A stretch of 64,000 nucleotides of DNA from the NCBI GenBank assembly GCA_019359675.1, contig JAHHGX010000072.1, positions 124,001 through 188,000 on the forward strand. Direction: 5' to 3'. The notes under the pieces are model-generated. The model worked only from the letters and a program-made list of their open reading frames with translations, did no database searches and was not told where the DNA came from. This stretch comes from Calothrix sp. FI2-JRJ7. GTDB lineage: Bacteria > Cyanobacteriota > Cyanobacteriia > Cyanobacteriales > Nostocaceae. This document shows positions 53,195-62,886 of this stretch, piece after piece. The translations under genes were made by a program, and so were the position numbers. Position 1 is the stretch's first letter. Each line of letters begins with the position of its first letter.

Positions 53195-54439
53195 TCACAC
53201 ATCACACTTCTTGCAACTGGTGTAGGAGGTGCGACTCGGATTTGGGACAACAGGCAGGGTAAACCAGAAAGTATTACCGTCCGATAAATTACTTTCGACT
53301 CCCATCATGCCTCCGTGAGCTTCTACAATCAAGCGACAAAAGTAGAGACCTAGCTCTGCTTTGCCACGTCGATTTTGTGCTTGACTAAAGTGATTGAATT
53401 TTTCCTTTTCTTTAGGAGCAATCTCTAGTCCATAGCAATGCACTGATACCTTTATGTTGTCAACATCCATAGGCGCCACTTCAAGAGTAACTTGCCCAGA
53501 ATGGTCACTCCAAAGTACAGCATGATCAAGCAGGTTTTGCACAACCTGTTGAATTTCAAACTCATCACCGCAGATAGGCGGTAGTGACGGAGGAATTTTA
53601 CAAGTAATTTCGCACTTTTTCTTACTCGTGTTATTGCTGCTTTTAATCGAAGAAGCAAAAATAGTTTTCCAATTAATAATGTCGCAACTCAGACTCTTAC
53701 CAAACTTACTTGTATAACGAGAAACATTTAAGAGGGTTTCGACAAGTTTGAGAATCTCCTCATTAGAGGAGTGGAAATTTTCAAACACCTCTCTCCAAGT
53801 GTCGTTTACAGAACCAAAAGCTCCACCTAACATAGCACGTAGAGTACCGCGAGTTGCTAGTAGCGGAGTACGCATATGATGAGAAAGGGCAGAGATTAAA
53901 TTTCCAATATGTTGGCTTTCATGAATAGTTATACGTTCTAGCTTATGTAAATTAAGCTTTAAATCTAATTGGGCAATGACTTGACGACTTAAGGTATGCA
54001 ATGCTTCCACTTGTTCAGGAGTAAGCTGTCGTGGAACACGGTCAATTACACAGAGTGTCCCTAGCGTATATCCCTCTGATGTCACCAGTGGGACACCAGC
54101 ATAAAACCGAACATTAGGGTCAAAAGTTACTAGTGGGTTGGTGGCAAATCGGTGGTCGAGTAGTGTATCCGAAACAATGAAAATGCTATTGGGCTGCAAA
54201 ATTGCGTGGGCGCAGAACGCCACGTCGCGCGATATCTCATCAACATCTAATCCAACTTTTGATTTAAACCACTGACGAGACTCATCAGTTAGGCTGATTA
54301 AAGCTATGGGAGTGTCACAAATTTGTGCCGCTAAACGGGTAAGGTCATCAAAGGCAACTTCATTAATTGTGTCTAGAATACAATATCGGCGAAGTGTTTG
54401 CAGCCTTGCCATTTCCTGATGGGGTAGTGCAGCTTTCAT
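53195..54439 (-). CDS. GAF-domain histidine kinase, degenerate, module copy 2
   Basis: 414 residues, collinear with 47388-48626. GAF domain (FDDLTRLAAQICDTPIALI, split as FDDLTRLAAQIC and TPIALISLTD; APLV-like VPLVTSEGYTLGTLCVID), HisKA SALSHHMRTPLLA, N-box NLLDHAVLWS. G1 reads VHCYGLEIAP and G2 AELGLYFC, so DxGxG is missing and the Gly-rich lid is weak, the same kind of decay as in copy 1. Because both copies share HHMRTP and the damaged G1, the loss predates the duplication. Confidence 0.85.
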   Translation of the reverse strand: MKAALPHQEMARLQTLRRYCILDTINEVAFDDLTRLAAQICDTPIALISLTDESRQWFKSKVGLDVDEISRDVAFCAHAILQPNSIFIVSDTLLDHRFATNPLVTFDPNVRFYAGVPLVTSEGYTLGTLCVIDRVPRQLTPEQVEALHTLSRQVIAQLDLKLNLHKLERITIHESQHIGNLISALSHHMRTPLLATRGTLRAMLGGAFGSVNDTWREVFENFHSSNEEILKLVETLLNVSRYTSKFGKSLSCDIINWKTIFASSIKSSNNTSKKKCEITCKIPPSLPPICGDEFEIQQVVQNLLDHAVLWSDHSGQVTLEVAPMDVDNIKVSVHCYGLEIAPKEKEKFNHFSQAQNRRGKAELGLYFCRLIVEAHGGMMGVESNLSDGNTFWFTLPVVPNPSRTSYTSCKKCDV

Positions 54440-54642
54440 TTGTTCCTACTAATTTACTAATATTAATAACTGCCTAACTAGTGTTTCTTTAGTTTGATAA
54501 TGCTAGATAATATTTAGTATAATTTATCATCTATATTCTCAGTAATAAAAAAACTAAATTTATTTTTTTACGTTCTATTTTATGCAAAAATTGCCCCTTC
54601 ACAGCAGTGTGGAGGGGTTAGGGCGCTTGGGATGCACAATTA

Positions 54643-55665
54643 TTAACTAGATTGGTCTTGCAAAATGCGGCGCCTTTGGGTAGCTCCTGTTCGCTTTAAA
54701 GCAACAGCTTCAAGTGGACTGTAGAGGGACTGGGGTAAAAGGAAAATCATATAAGCTGCGGCTAAGGTCAAAAAGGTACGGCGCGGTTCAGTAAGAATGA
54801 TACGCCAGTTGTTAGCTAAAGCTTTATTAACTAGTTCTACAGCCATTGAACCATCTTGGAGACTTACTGCTCTGCGAGCTAAATATCGCAACTGGTAGGC
54901 TCTAGCTAGTGTTCCCCATTTAGCAACTAGTTCTGGAGCGTATTCCGTAGCCTTGGAAATTACCTTTTCCCAAGAATCTAACTGTTTAAGCAAGTTAGCT
55001 GATAACCCGCCTGAAGTTACTCGATACAATGTCAGGGCAAGAGGAATGCCCTCTATTTGCCAATTAGTCTGAACAGAAATGCGTATCCAACATTCTATGT
55101 CCTCTGATTGGCGGAAGTTTTCATCAAAATAACAATGCTCTATAGTACCGTGAACATTATCTTGAAATTTAATTGCCTCAAAAACTTCTCTCCGAATTAC
55201 CGCAGCCGAGCCGTTGCTAATTGGGTTTCGGCAAAGGACTATGGATGGGGTAATACCTTTAAGTAATGGTAGTTGATAGATACCCAAGGGTTGTCCATTC
55301 TCATCTATAAAAGCAGAACGACTGAAACTAACTCCAACATTTGGGGCATTTTCCAGATGCTCAACATGTTTTTCTAATTTTTCTGGCAACCAAAGGTCAT
55401 CAGCATCTAAAAAAGCCAAATATTCTCCCTGAGCATAACGAATACCAGTATTTCTCGCTCCAGCCAGTCCCCGATTTTGTTGACGAATAATTTTAATTCT
55501 TGGGTCTGTGAATTGTTGACAAATTTCTATACTTCGGTCTTGAGTTGCATCGTCAATAATCAGTATCTCAAAGTTTTTATAAGTTTGATTAAGAGCCGAT
55601 CTTACTGTATCAGCTATATATTTTTCAGCATTGTATACTGGAATAATGATAGAAACTTTCTTCAT
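54643..55665 (-). CDS. Family 2 glycosyltransferase
   Basis: 340 residues. GT-A fold with SIIIPVYNAEKYIADTVRSA, IDDATQDRS, NRGLAGARNTGI, FLDADDLW (DxD-type metal site) and a C-terminal helical part (QLRYLARRAVSLQD) ending in a hydrophobic segment. Close tandem paralogue of 55699-56727. It adds a sugar from a nucleotide donor to the polysaccharide chain; donor and acceptor unknown. Confidence 0.92.
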   Translation of the reverse strand: MKKVSIIIPVYNAEKYIADTVRSALNQTYKNFEILIIDDATQDRSIEICQQFTDPRIKIIRQQNRGLAGARNTGIRYAQGEYLAFLDADDLWLPEKLEKHVEHLENAPNVGVSFSRSAFIDENGQPLGIYQLPLLKGITPSIVLCRNPISNGSAAVIRREVFEAIKFQDNVHGTIEHCYFDENFRQSEDIECWIRISVQTNWQIEGIPLALTLYRVTSGGLSANLLKQLDSWEKVISKATEYAPELVAKWGTLARAYQLRYLARRAVSLQDGSMAVELVNKALANNWRIILTEPRRTFLTLAAAYMIFLLPQSLYSPLEAVALKRTGATQRRRILQDQSS

Positions 55666-55698
55666 TTGTGCCCATCCTATTAATTTAAGTGAATTAAG

Positions 55699-56727
55699 TT
55701 AATTAATTAAAAGCTGCTCTTGAAGAATACGCCGTTTTTGGTTAGCTCCTGTTATTTTTAAACCAAGAGTCTCAATTAAAGTGTAAATAGACTGGGGCAA
55801 AAGCCAAAGGGAATAGGCAGCGGCAAAGGTCAAAATAGTGCCGCGCGGTTTCTCAAGAAGAATTCGCCAGTTTGTGACCAGAGCTTTATTAATCAGTTGT
55901 ACAGCTATTGAACCTGCTTGAAGACGAACTGCATTGCGAGCTAAATGCTGTAACTGGTAAGCTCTTGCCTGTTTTTCCCATTGAGCAACTATTTCTTTTG
56001 CATAAGAACGTGTTTTTTCAATCACCTGTTCCAAAGAATCTAGCTGCTTGAAAATATCTGCTGAAAGCCCGCTTGAATTGACTCTATATAAAGTTAAAGC
56101 ATCAGAAATACCCTCTATTTGCCAGTCAGTCTGAATGGAAATACGTATCCAACACTCCATATCCTCTGAGCGGCGGAAGTGTTCATCAAAATAAAAATCT
56201 TCTACGGTACCGTGAAGATTATCTTGAAATTTAATCGCTTCAAAAACTTCCCTACGAATTACGGCAGCCGAACCATTGCCAACCGGATTACGACCAAGTA
56301 AATAGGATGTGGTGATTTCTGTAAGCTTAGGCATCTGGTACGTGCCTAATGATTTTCCAGCTTCGTCTATAAAGACAGAGCGGCTAAAGCTAACACCAAC
56401 ATCGGGTGAATTTTCCAGGTGAGCAACATGTTTTTCCAGCTTTTGAGGTAGCCAAAGGTCATCTCCATCTATAAAAGCTACATATTCTCCTTGAGCATGG
56501 CGAATACCAGTATTCCTAGCTCCAGCTAGTCCTCGATTTGCTTGGTGAATAATTTTAATTCTAGAATCTGTAAATTTTTGACAAATTTCTATACTCTTGT
56601 CTTGAGTTGCATCATCAATAATAAGAATCTCAATATTTTTATAAGTTTGATCGAGAACGGACTGTACCGTAGCAGCTATGTAATTTTCGACTCCATAAAC
56701 CGGAATAATTACAGAAACTTTTTTCAT
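55699..56727 (-). CDS. Family 2 glycosyltransferase, tandem paralogue
   Basis: 342 residues from the ATG at 56727 (MKKVSVIIPVY), matching the start of the neighbour; a TTG 9 codons earlier is rejected. Same motifs: IIPVYGVENYIAATVQSV, IDDATQDKS, NRGLAGARNTGI, FIDGDDLW and the same C-terminal domain. FLDADDLW of the paralogue has become FIDGDDLW, which keeps the metal-binding Asp pair. A recent duplication; specificity may differ. Confidence 0.92.
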   Translation of the reverse strand: MKKVSVIIPVYGVENYIAATVQSVLDQTYKNIEILIIDDATQDKSIEICQKFTDSRIKIIHQANRGLAGARNTGIRHAQGEYVAFIDGDDLWLPQKLEKHVAHLENSPDVGVSFSRSVFIDEAGKSLGTYQMPKLTEITTSYLLGRNPVGNGSAAVIRREVFEAIKFQDNLHGTVEDFYFDEHFRRSEDMECWIRISIQTDWQIEGISDALTLYRVNSSGLSADIFKQLDSLEQVIEKTRSYAKEIVAQWEKQARAYQLQHLARNAVRLQAGSIAVQLINKALVTNWRILLEKPRGTILTFAAAYSLWLLPQSIYTLIETLGLKITGANQKRRILQEQLLIN

Positions 56728-56754
56728 TTTTAAAACTGGCTTTGTTTGAGCCAA

Positions 56755-57106
56755 TATTTCAGTTTGTACTACTAGTATAGTAACCTCGAATATCGTAATC
56801 TAGATACTATCATTCGGCTTAAACTAGGTATAAAGCTGATAGCATCCAAACAGAGTGCGATAATTATCCACTTGGATATCCAGGTGGTTATAAAATCGCT
56901 CAAATTTAAAATTGCCATTTTAATTCTGTAAGCGTAGCTTTCTGGCAAGTTATTTTTAATTCTAAATTTTTAATTATTAATTATTAATTATTAATTATTA
57001 ATTATTATATAGCAGCTTTATATATTTTGTAAAAAATTCTACTCGTGTAGAGATGCGATTAATCGCGTCTCTACAACATGCGATTTTTACGAATGATTTA
57101 GGATTA
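56755..57106. other. Repeat-rich gap
   Basis: 352 bp. It holds a TTAATTA tandem run (about 56969-57008, six or so units) and the cleanest TGTAGAGACG hairpin of the window (57046-57075). The start of this stretch may contain the GT2 operon promoter. Confidence 0.65.
57046..57075. repeat. TGTAGAGACG-type hairpin repeat, copy 4
   Basis: TGTAGAGATGCGATT / AATCGCGTCTCTACA, a 15-bp stem with one mismatch and no loop bases. It sits just after the stop of the gene at 57107 (minus strand), a likely 3' hairpin. Confidence 0.85.
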
Positions 57107-58009
57107 CTAGAATGAGTTTGTGTAACCTAAAATGCACTGCCTCTGACGTATTGAAAGTCTGCTGGAAATTTCTAGGAACTCGTCTCTAGTCAATATAACT
57201 TTATTAAAGATTGCTATGGGTCGTCTAGAAGTGTAGGAAAAAGTGATTGAGAATCGGTCTGCTTGTACAGGTGGTTTGGCACGGTGAAAAACATTGCGTG
57301 TGTCACTAAAAATTACTGTACCAGAACGTCCTGGGCAAGATTTCCAATCTGATGTAGGTACAAAAGTTTTCATGACTTCATCTGAGACGAAACCAGAGGT
57401 ATATCGAAGAGTTTTACGTAATGATGAAGTTAAAGATTTTGAAATATATTCAAACGGCCCACCGTTTAAAGTCACATTATTCAAGTAAACTATGATTCTG
57501 ACCATGCGATGGTCTTCCACATCTGTATGCCATTGCCTTACACCAATTAGTTTTCCATTAGCAACTTCCCTGCGAAAATGTGCGCCATGATACAGTACGG
57601 GAAGACCAATGTAATTTTCAATAATATTAAGTAATCGTTCTTCGAGTCCCCATATAAGAATATCTGGGTACTTTATTAATTTAAATAAAGGTAGACTTAT
57701 TACATCATTTACATTGCTATATTTCTCGCTCTTAAAGGCTAGTAATTCTGGTAATAGCTTTTCGGCGCCAACTATCAGTTGGGATGTAGTAGGAATTTCC
57801 AGTTCTTCTAAAGAGGTTATAAAAGCTCCTTCCTGACGCAAAGACTCAATCAAGGTTAAATCTTCTGAGGAAATTTTAGGTAAATAATTAACATATTTTT
57901 CAACTTGTTTTTTATGAAACAGTTCTGATAAAATTTTAAAAACTGCAAATTGTAAAACAATCCTCTTGATTTTGTTGGGTATACGTTTGATTTTTTCTAT
58001 TATTTCCAT
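57107..58009 (-). CDS. Phytanoyl-CoA dioxygenase (PhyH)-like Fe(II)/2-oxoglutarate oxygenase
   Basis: 300 residues. The metal triad is visible: His161 and Asp163 in RQWHTDVEDHRM, and His242 in RNVFHRAKPP; Arg252 in QADRFSITF suits the 2-oxoglutarate carboxylate. Between them are IIVYLNNVTLNGGPFEYI and SGTVIFSDTR, the usual jelly-roll strands. Such enzymes hydroxylate small molecules or attached sugars. It is embedded between glycosyltransferase genes, so a sugar or lipid modification in the polysaccharide pathway is possible but unproven. The first ~60 residues are a basic helical extension. Confidence 0.82.
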   Translation of the reverse strand: MEIIEKIKRIPNKIKRIVLQFAVFKILSELFHKKQVEKYVNYLPKISSEDLTLIESLRQEGAFITSLEELEIPTTSQLIVGAEKLLPELLAFKSEKYSNVNDVISLPLFKLIKYPDILIWGLEERLLNIIENYIGLPVLYHGAHFRREVANGKLIGVRQWHTDVEDHRMVRIIVYLNNVTLNGGPFEYISKSLTSSLRKTLRYTSGFVSDEVMKTFVPTSDWKSCPGRSGTVIFSDTRNVFHRAKPPVQADRFSITFSYTSRRPIAIFNKVILTRDEFLEISSRLSIRQRQCILGYTNSF

Positions 58010-58194
58010 CTAGCCTTACCTTTACAAATTCTTACAACGCTTTGCAACTGGTATGATACAAAAATAGGGAGAAAAAAAATAAGAGTACTCTTTATTAGAG
58101 TATACTCTTTCAACCTTTAACATTGATTAAAACCATTAATCAGTAAGCATGGCAGCTTACTTAAGCTACTAGTCCAAAATTTGTTTTAGGGCGA

Positions 58195-59643
58195 TTAGGG
58201 TAGGTGTAAGAAGTTACGTAATTGCTCGCCTATCGCTTCAGGCGAAAAGCAGTTCTCCGCTCGACTCCTAGCACGCTTGCCCAACTCGCGTCCCCAAGCC
58301 TCATCATCTAGAACCCGACCAAGTGCCAACGCCAACGCCGTCGCATCACCGCGCGGCACTATTATGCCACCATGTGCCTCGCCCTTCTCAAGAATATCGG
58401 GCACACCAGGGGCATCAGCGGCTACCACAGGCAGACCACAAGCCATTGCCTCAACTGGCGCCACTGGGAAGCCTTCATGTCGAGACGGTAGCGTATAAAC
58501 ATTAGCAGCAGAAAGGTATTGTTGAATTTGGGTGCGCGAGCGGACAAATTCGTTTACCCACATTACACCTGGCAGTTGCATAGTTTCGAGGCTAGCTCGC
58601 AGTTTGTTCGCGTCGCTACCTGTTCCTACTAGCAGTAAGCGCAGGTCTCTTCCTGGTCGTTCATAGCAAATTTGATTCCAAGCCTCTAGCAGCACGTCCA
58701 GCCCCTTGCGCTCGATTTCAACACGCCCATGCCACACTACCACAGAAGCATCAAGGGGAATACTAAGCGCAGTCCGTGCCTTGTCACGGTCAATAGCACT
58801 CCATGATACTACATTTAGTGGGTTGAATATCCGGGCTATTTTGGCAGACGATACCTTATAGGAGGCACTTACCCGCTGGCTCTCAGTTTGCGTGGGGATG
58901 ATTAATCCTGCACATGCTCGCATTGCCAAGGGACGCAGAGGGTATTCGAGAAAACTGTGCTGTTTGTCACCTCCTTGGAAAGTAGCAAACACTGGTAAAC
59001 GCATCAACTTCCCCAAAAGCACACAAGCGTCAAAGCGTGCGTACTCATACTCTTGGCACAAAATGGCATTGCAACCCTCACGTCGTAGTTCTTGGGCAAG
59101 TAACTTTAAAGGTGTAGATAGGTAAGAACCTAAGTTTTTAACTGCGTCTTTGAGTGTTACTACTAAGGAAGGGCGCGTACTGTCGGTAGCGTAGACATCG
59201 CTAAACTTCTCGTTCTCACTTACTCCTGAAGCATTGAGCGCTTGGCGCCGAACAGTACGATAAGCACGGTAAATTTTGGGAGCAGGCAGTATACAGATTG
59301 TGGCACCAGTAGGCGCATGTATAAAACGCGACGGTACAGTCACATTAGCCGAAAAACAGAACATTACCGTCCGCACACCAACATGACGCAGAGCATCGAT
59401 GTAACCAAACATCCAACTGCCCGTAAATTCTTTACAAAAGGCTTCAAATGATACTCCAAGACTGTCCAAAAAGTCTTCGATCAAATCGCCATAAGGCAGC
59501 AAAGCGATAGTTGGTTTTAACTGCGTGTTCACTAGCGACTCTTGGTCATTTGCATCACCAAGCTTGACGTTTTGATTCAATCCAGAATTGGAATATGTCA
59601 ATAAGTCGGGGGAAGTATTTAGCAAATTTGAAAATTTTTTCAT
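58195..59643 (-). CDS. Family 4 glycosyltransferase
   Basis: 482 residues. The C-terminal GT-B half has WHGRVEIERKGLDVLLEAW, LLLVGTGSDANKL and the E(x7)E motif in SRHEGFPVAPVEAMACGLPV, then GIIVPRGDATALA. The N-terminal half carries an acceptor domain with ILCQEYEYARFDACVLLGK, split as ILCQEYEYARFD and FATFQGGDK. The gene is visibly richer in G+C than its neighbours, suggesting separate ancestry. A 30-residue Asn/Ser-rich N-terminal extension precedes the first strand (TIALLPYGD). Confidence 0.9.
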   Translation of the reverse strand: MKKFSNLLNTSPDLLTYSNSGLNQNVKLGDANDQESLVNTQLKPTIALLPYGDLIEDFLDSLGVSFEAFCKEFTGSWMFGYIDALRHVGVRTVMFCFSANVTVPSRFIHAPTGATICILPAPKIYRAYRTVRRQALNASGVSENEKFSDVYATDSTRPSLVVTLKDAVKNLGSYLSTPLKLLAQELRREGCNAILCQEYEYARFDACVLLGKLMRLPVFATFQGGDKQHSFLEYPLRPLAMRACAGLIIPTQTESQRVSASYKVSSAKIARIFNPLNVVSWSAIDRDKARTALSIPLDASVVVWHGRVEIERKGLDVLLEAWNQICYERPGRDLRLLLVGTGSDANKLRASLETMQLPGVMWVNEFVRSRTQIQQYLSAANVYTLPSRHEGFPVAPVEAMACGLPVVAADAPGVPDILEKGEAHGGIIVPRGDATALALALGRVLDDEAWGRELGKRARSRAENCFSPEAIGEQLRNFLHLP

Positions 59644-59670
59644 AATATTTGAGTAGTTTAATGTTAAAAA

Positions 59671-60795
59671 TTAAGGACTTAATAAAGGTTGAAGACCAAG
59701 TGCTTGCATAACTTCTGCGTCACGCGTATTCAAGCCAAACCAATGTCCCCAACCAATTCCATAGGTTTCAAAAACTTGTGTAACATCTTTCAAATAGCGA
59801 AGCCCAGAATCTCTAGGAGCTACCCACGGTATCGCTCCAAACTCATTACATATTACAGAAACTTCGTTAGTTTTCGCCCATTCTGCGATTGGCGATAAGA
59901 CTTTTAGGAACTTATCTTTATTCCATTTTTCCTTACCATAATTCTCTACTGCTGATTTAGCCTCAGAGTCTCGAATGGACGATAGGATTGGTGCAACTGC
60001 TCCAGGGGTTGAAGGGTAAGGTATATTTTTCATGAATTGCAAAGCGCGCCATCCCCAGGTAGCACCTTGATGTGTAAAAACAAATGGAACGTAACAGTGG
60101 AAGTTATACACTACGTTTTTATCTTCTACAATTTGAGTATCTAGAAGCGCTTGAATATTATCCCAATCATTGATAGCAACTCTCAGGTTTGAACTGGCAA
60201 TAATTGTATGATTTGGGGCGCCTGAACGAATTGCTGCAATTAGTTTAACCTGGACTTTATTCCAGTCTTCAGCTGTTTTTGCCGAAGGTTCGTTCATTAC
60301 TTCTAAAAAAACTTTTTCTGGATCGGTGCTGCTCAAGTGAGTAGCAAAAGTTTTCCAGAAAGCTATAAATCTTGCTTCTACAGCAGGGTCTGAGTATAAC
60401 TCATAGGGATGTTTGAAAGGACATACAATAATTCCTAACCCCGTGTTAACGTGCATCTGAACAATCGTATCTAAAGCAGTAAGATAATCTGTCTTCAAGA
60501 CACTTGGGTTATTATCATTTAAAAATTTCCACAAAACAACTGGTAGCCTGGTATAAGTCAAACCTAAACTTTTGTACTCTAATAGAGTTGCCTGTGTATA
60601 AGAACCATCTGTTAGTTCGTATTCCTGCCAACGTTCAAGATTAAAACCTTTGGATAGTGTCTTTAGTCGGCTGGCTGTGACTGTAGACTTAGACTCATTC
60701 GTTGCCTTTACAATACTACAGTTGCTAACTGCAAGTCCACTACAGATGGAAAGAAGTGCCAAACGTAGAAATTTAGAACGTGATAAAGTGTGCAT
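59671..60795 (-). CDS. Glycoside hydrolase family 5-like secreted enzyme
   Basis: 374 residues. N-terminal signal or anchor (FLRLALLSICSGLAVSNC). Catalytic barrel: GFNLERWQEYEL, TYTRLPVVLW, acid/base Glu169 in VFLEVMNEPS, NFHCYVPFVFTHQG, and nucleophile Glu318 in VICNEFGAIPW. GH5 enzymes cut beta-glucans, mannans and related polymers. Within a polysaccharide export cluster it may trim, release or edit the chain. The Cys in SNCS could be a lipid-attachment site, but the lipobox is weak. Confidence 0.88.
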   Translation of the reverse strand: MHTLSRSKFLRLALLSICSGLAVSNCSIVKATNESKSTVTASRLKTLSKGFNLERWQEYELTDGSYTQATLLEYKSLGLTYTRLPVVLWKFLNDNNPSVLKTDYLTALDTIVQMHVNTGLGIIVCPFKHPYELYSDPAVEARFIAFWKTFATHLSSTDPEKVFLEVMNEPSAKTAEDWNKVQVKLIAAIRSGAPNHTIIASSNLRVAINDWDNIQALLDTQIVEDKNVVYNFHCYVPFVFTHQGATWGWRALQFMKNIPYPSTPGAVAPILSSIRDSEAKSAVENYGKEKWNKDKFLKVLSPIAEWAKTNEVSVICNEFGAIPWVAPRDSGLRYLKDVTQVFETYGIGWGHWFGLNTRDAEVMQALGLQPLLSP

Positions 60796-60823
60796 AGCAT
60801 CAGTAATCTTGAAAACATTTTCA

Positions 60824-61798
60824 TCATTGGGTTAGAGGTTGACGATTCGCACGAATTTTTTTGATGAGATCAAGAAAATTGTTAGTAATACTAGGTGAGA
60901 ATATTCGTAGCAATAGAAACTTGAGTACTAACTTTTGAAATCTTTTGTTTAGTAAAGTCTGTGGCTGTAGCCGGATTGCTTTCCACAAATGCTGTCCAGC
61001 TTCTTTGACTCCACTCATATTGGTGCTATGCTTAAGATATAAATCAGCACAATACTTATGGAAAGAAGTAAAGCTTTGATTTTTAAGATGTTGATATTCC
61101 GGTGGCGCCGCACGATATGCCTTTTCCATCACTATAATACATGCTTGCTTCATCACCTCAACTTTAGAAGACATTGCTCCTGTTGAGCGACGATAAAGAA
61201 TTTGGTGTTTGGGAACAACAACAAAATGCCAACGAGCCGCTAGTCGCAGCCAATAGTCCCAATCTTCGCAGGATTTCAGTGTAGAATCAAACTCTCCTGT
61301 TGACTTAATTGCTTGCTTACGAATTAAAGTATTTGAGCCGTTGTAAATAAAATCTCCAACTAACAAGTTAGCATACACATTACCTTCAAAAAATACGGGT
61401 TCACATGGTTTGAAAAATAAAGAGCCTTCTTTTTCCTCCATAAAAGAAGTCCAGCTATAAGCAACTCCTGCCTCTGGGTGCTGTTGCAAAGCTGCTAGTT
61501 GCAGTTGTAATTTATCTGGTGTCCATAAATCATCAGCATCGAGAAATGCTATAAATTCTCCAGTGGCATGAGAAATACCACGATTGCGAGCCACTGGTAA
61601 ACCACCATTGCTATATGAGAAAATTTTGAGACGAGGGTCTTCAATTGAATTTATAATCTCTAAAGTTCGGTCAGTCGAGCCATCATTAATTACAATTATT
61701 TCAAAATCGGAAAAGGTTTGTTGCTGAACCGATTTAATTGTTTCTAAGATAGTTCGTTCCGCATTGTAGGCTGGAACAATAACGGATATTGTTGGCAT
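60824..61798 (-). CDS. Family 2 glycosyltransferase
   Basis: 324 residues. SVIVPAYNAERTILETIKSV, INDGSTDRTLEI, GLPVARNRGISHATGEF and FLDADDLWTPDKLQ are the GT2 core; KSCEDWDYWLRLA is the acceptor-side ED motif. The C-terminal helical part (HLWKAIRLQPQTLL) is shared with the next gene. Tandem paralogue of 61843-62799. Confidence 0.92.
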   Translation of the reverse strand: MPTISVIVPAYNAERTILETIKSVQQQTFSDFEIIVINDGSTDRTLEIINSIEDPRLKIFSYSNGGLPVARNRGISHATGEFIAFLDADDLWTPDKLQLQLAALQQHPEAGVAYSWTSFMEEKEGSLFFKPCEPVFFEGNVYANLLVGDFIYNGSNTLIRKQAIKSTGEFDSTLKSCEDWDYWLRLAARWHFVVVPKHQILYRRSTGAMSSKVEVMKQACIIVMEKAYRAAPPEYQHLKNQSFTSFHKYCADLYLKHSTNMSGVKEAGQHLWKAIRLQPQTLLNKRFQKLVLKFLLLRIFSPSITNNFLDLIKKIRANRQPLTQ

Positions 61799-61842
61799 TT
61801 AGTTTGGCTCCTCTGAAAATATCATGTCCTGATTTTCGTTAT

Positions 61843-62799
61843 TTACACTTTACTGATAGTCTGATGAGCAGGCTGGTAATTTAGTAATGGAAACTGTATC
61901 AACACCCACCTTTTAATGAACCATTTAATAAGATTTTGAGTATATTTTTCTTGCAATATTTTTGGATTTAGGGTAATTGCCCTCAATAATTTCTGACCAG
62001 CCCGATTAACTTCACCAATATTATCAGTACTATATTGCAAAACTTTTTCAGCACAATATCGGTAAATCCAAGCCAGGGTTTGATTCTTAAGGGATTGAAG
62101 TTCTGGAGGAACTGCTCGATATGTCTTTTCAATCATCATAATATTTGCTTTTTCCATTACTTCAACATTAGACGATGCCGAGCCAGAGGATTGACGATAG
62201 AGAATTTGGTGCTTGGGAACTACAACAAAATGCCAACAAGCGGCTAGCCGCAGCCAATAATCCCAATCCTCACAGGCTTTAAGTGTAGTATCAAACTCTC
62301 CTATAGACTCAATAGCTTGCCTGCGAATCAAAGGATTGGACCCGTTGGCAAGGAAATTATTGATCAACAACTCGGCATAAACATTACCTTCAAAGAATGC
62401 AGGTTCACCAGGGGATAAAGATTCTCCTTGTTCATCCATAAAATAAGTCCAGCTATAAGCAACTCCTGCTTCTGAATGCTGTTGCAACGCTGCTAATTGC
62501 AGTTCCAACTTATCGGGTGTCCATAAGTCATCGGCATCGAGAAAGGCAATAAATTCTCCATTGGCATGAGAAATACCACGATTGCGAGCCACACACACCC
62601 CACCATTTTCATAAGAGAAAATTTTCAGGCGCTCATCTTTAACATTATGAAGTAGCTCTAAAGTTCGGTCTGTAGAGCCATCATCAACAACAATTAGTTC
62701 AAAGTTTGAGAATGTTTGTTCCTGAACTGATACAATCGTTTCTAAAATAGTGCGTTCAGCATTGTAAGCAGGAATAATGATTGATATTGTTGGTAACAT
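61843..62799 (-). CDS. Family 2 glycosyltransferase, tandem paralogue
   Basis: 318 residues, same architecture as its neighbour: SIIIPAYNAERTILETI, VDDGSTDRTLEL, FLDADDLWTPDKLE, KACEDWDYWLRLA. The 44-bp spacing suggests one operon. The differing C-terminal halves suggest different acceptors. Confidence 0.92.
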   Translation of the reverse strand: MLPTISIIIPAYNAERTILETIVSVQEQTFSNFELIVVDDGSTDRTLELLHNVKDERLKIFSYENGGVCVARNRGISHANGEFIAFLDADDLWTPDKLELQLAALQQHSEAGVAYSWTYFMDEQGESLSPGEPAFFEGNVYAELLINNFLANGSNPLIRRQAIESIGEFDTTLKACEDWDYWLRLAACWHFVVVPKHQILYRQSSGSASSNVEVMEKANIMMIEKTYRAVPPELQSLKNQTLAWIYRYCAEKVLQYSTDNIGEVNRAGQKLLRAITLNPKILQEKYTQNLIKWFIKRWVLIQFPLLNYQPAHQTISKV

Positions 62800-62886
62800 A
62801 AAGATTAGCTTTTTTGGCTTTAGTTTCCAGAAATGTTAATTGATAATATCCAGAATTTTACTTATTTATAATATTTCGGTTTTTGT

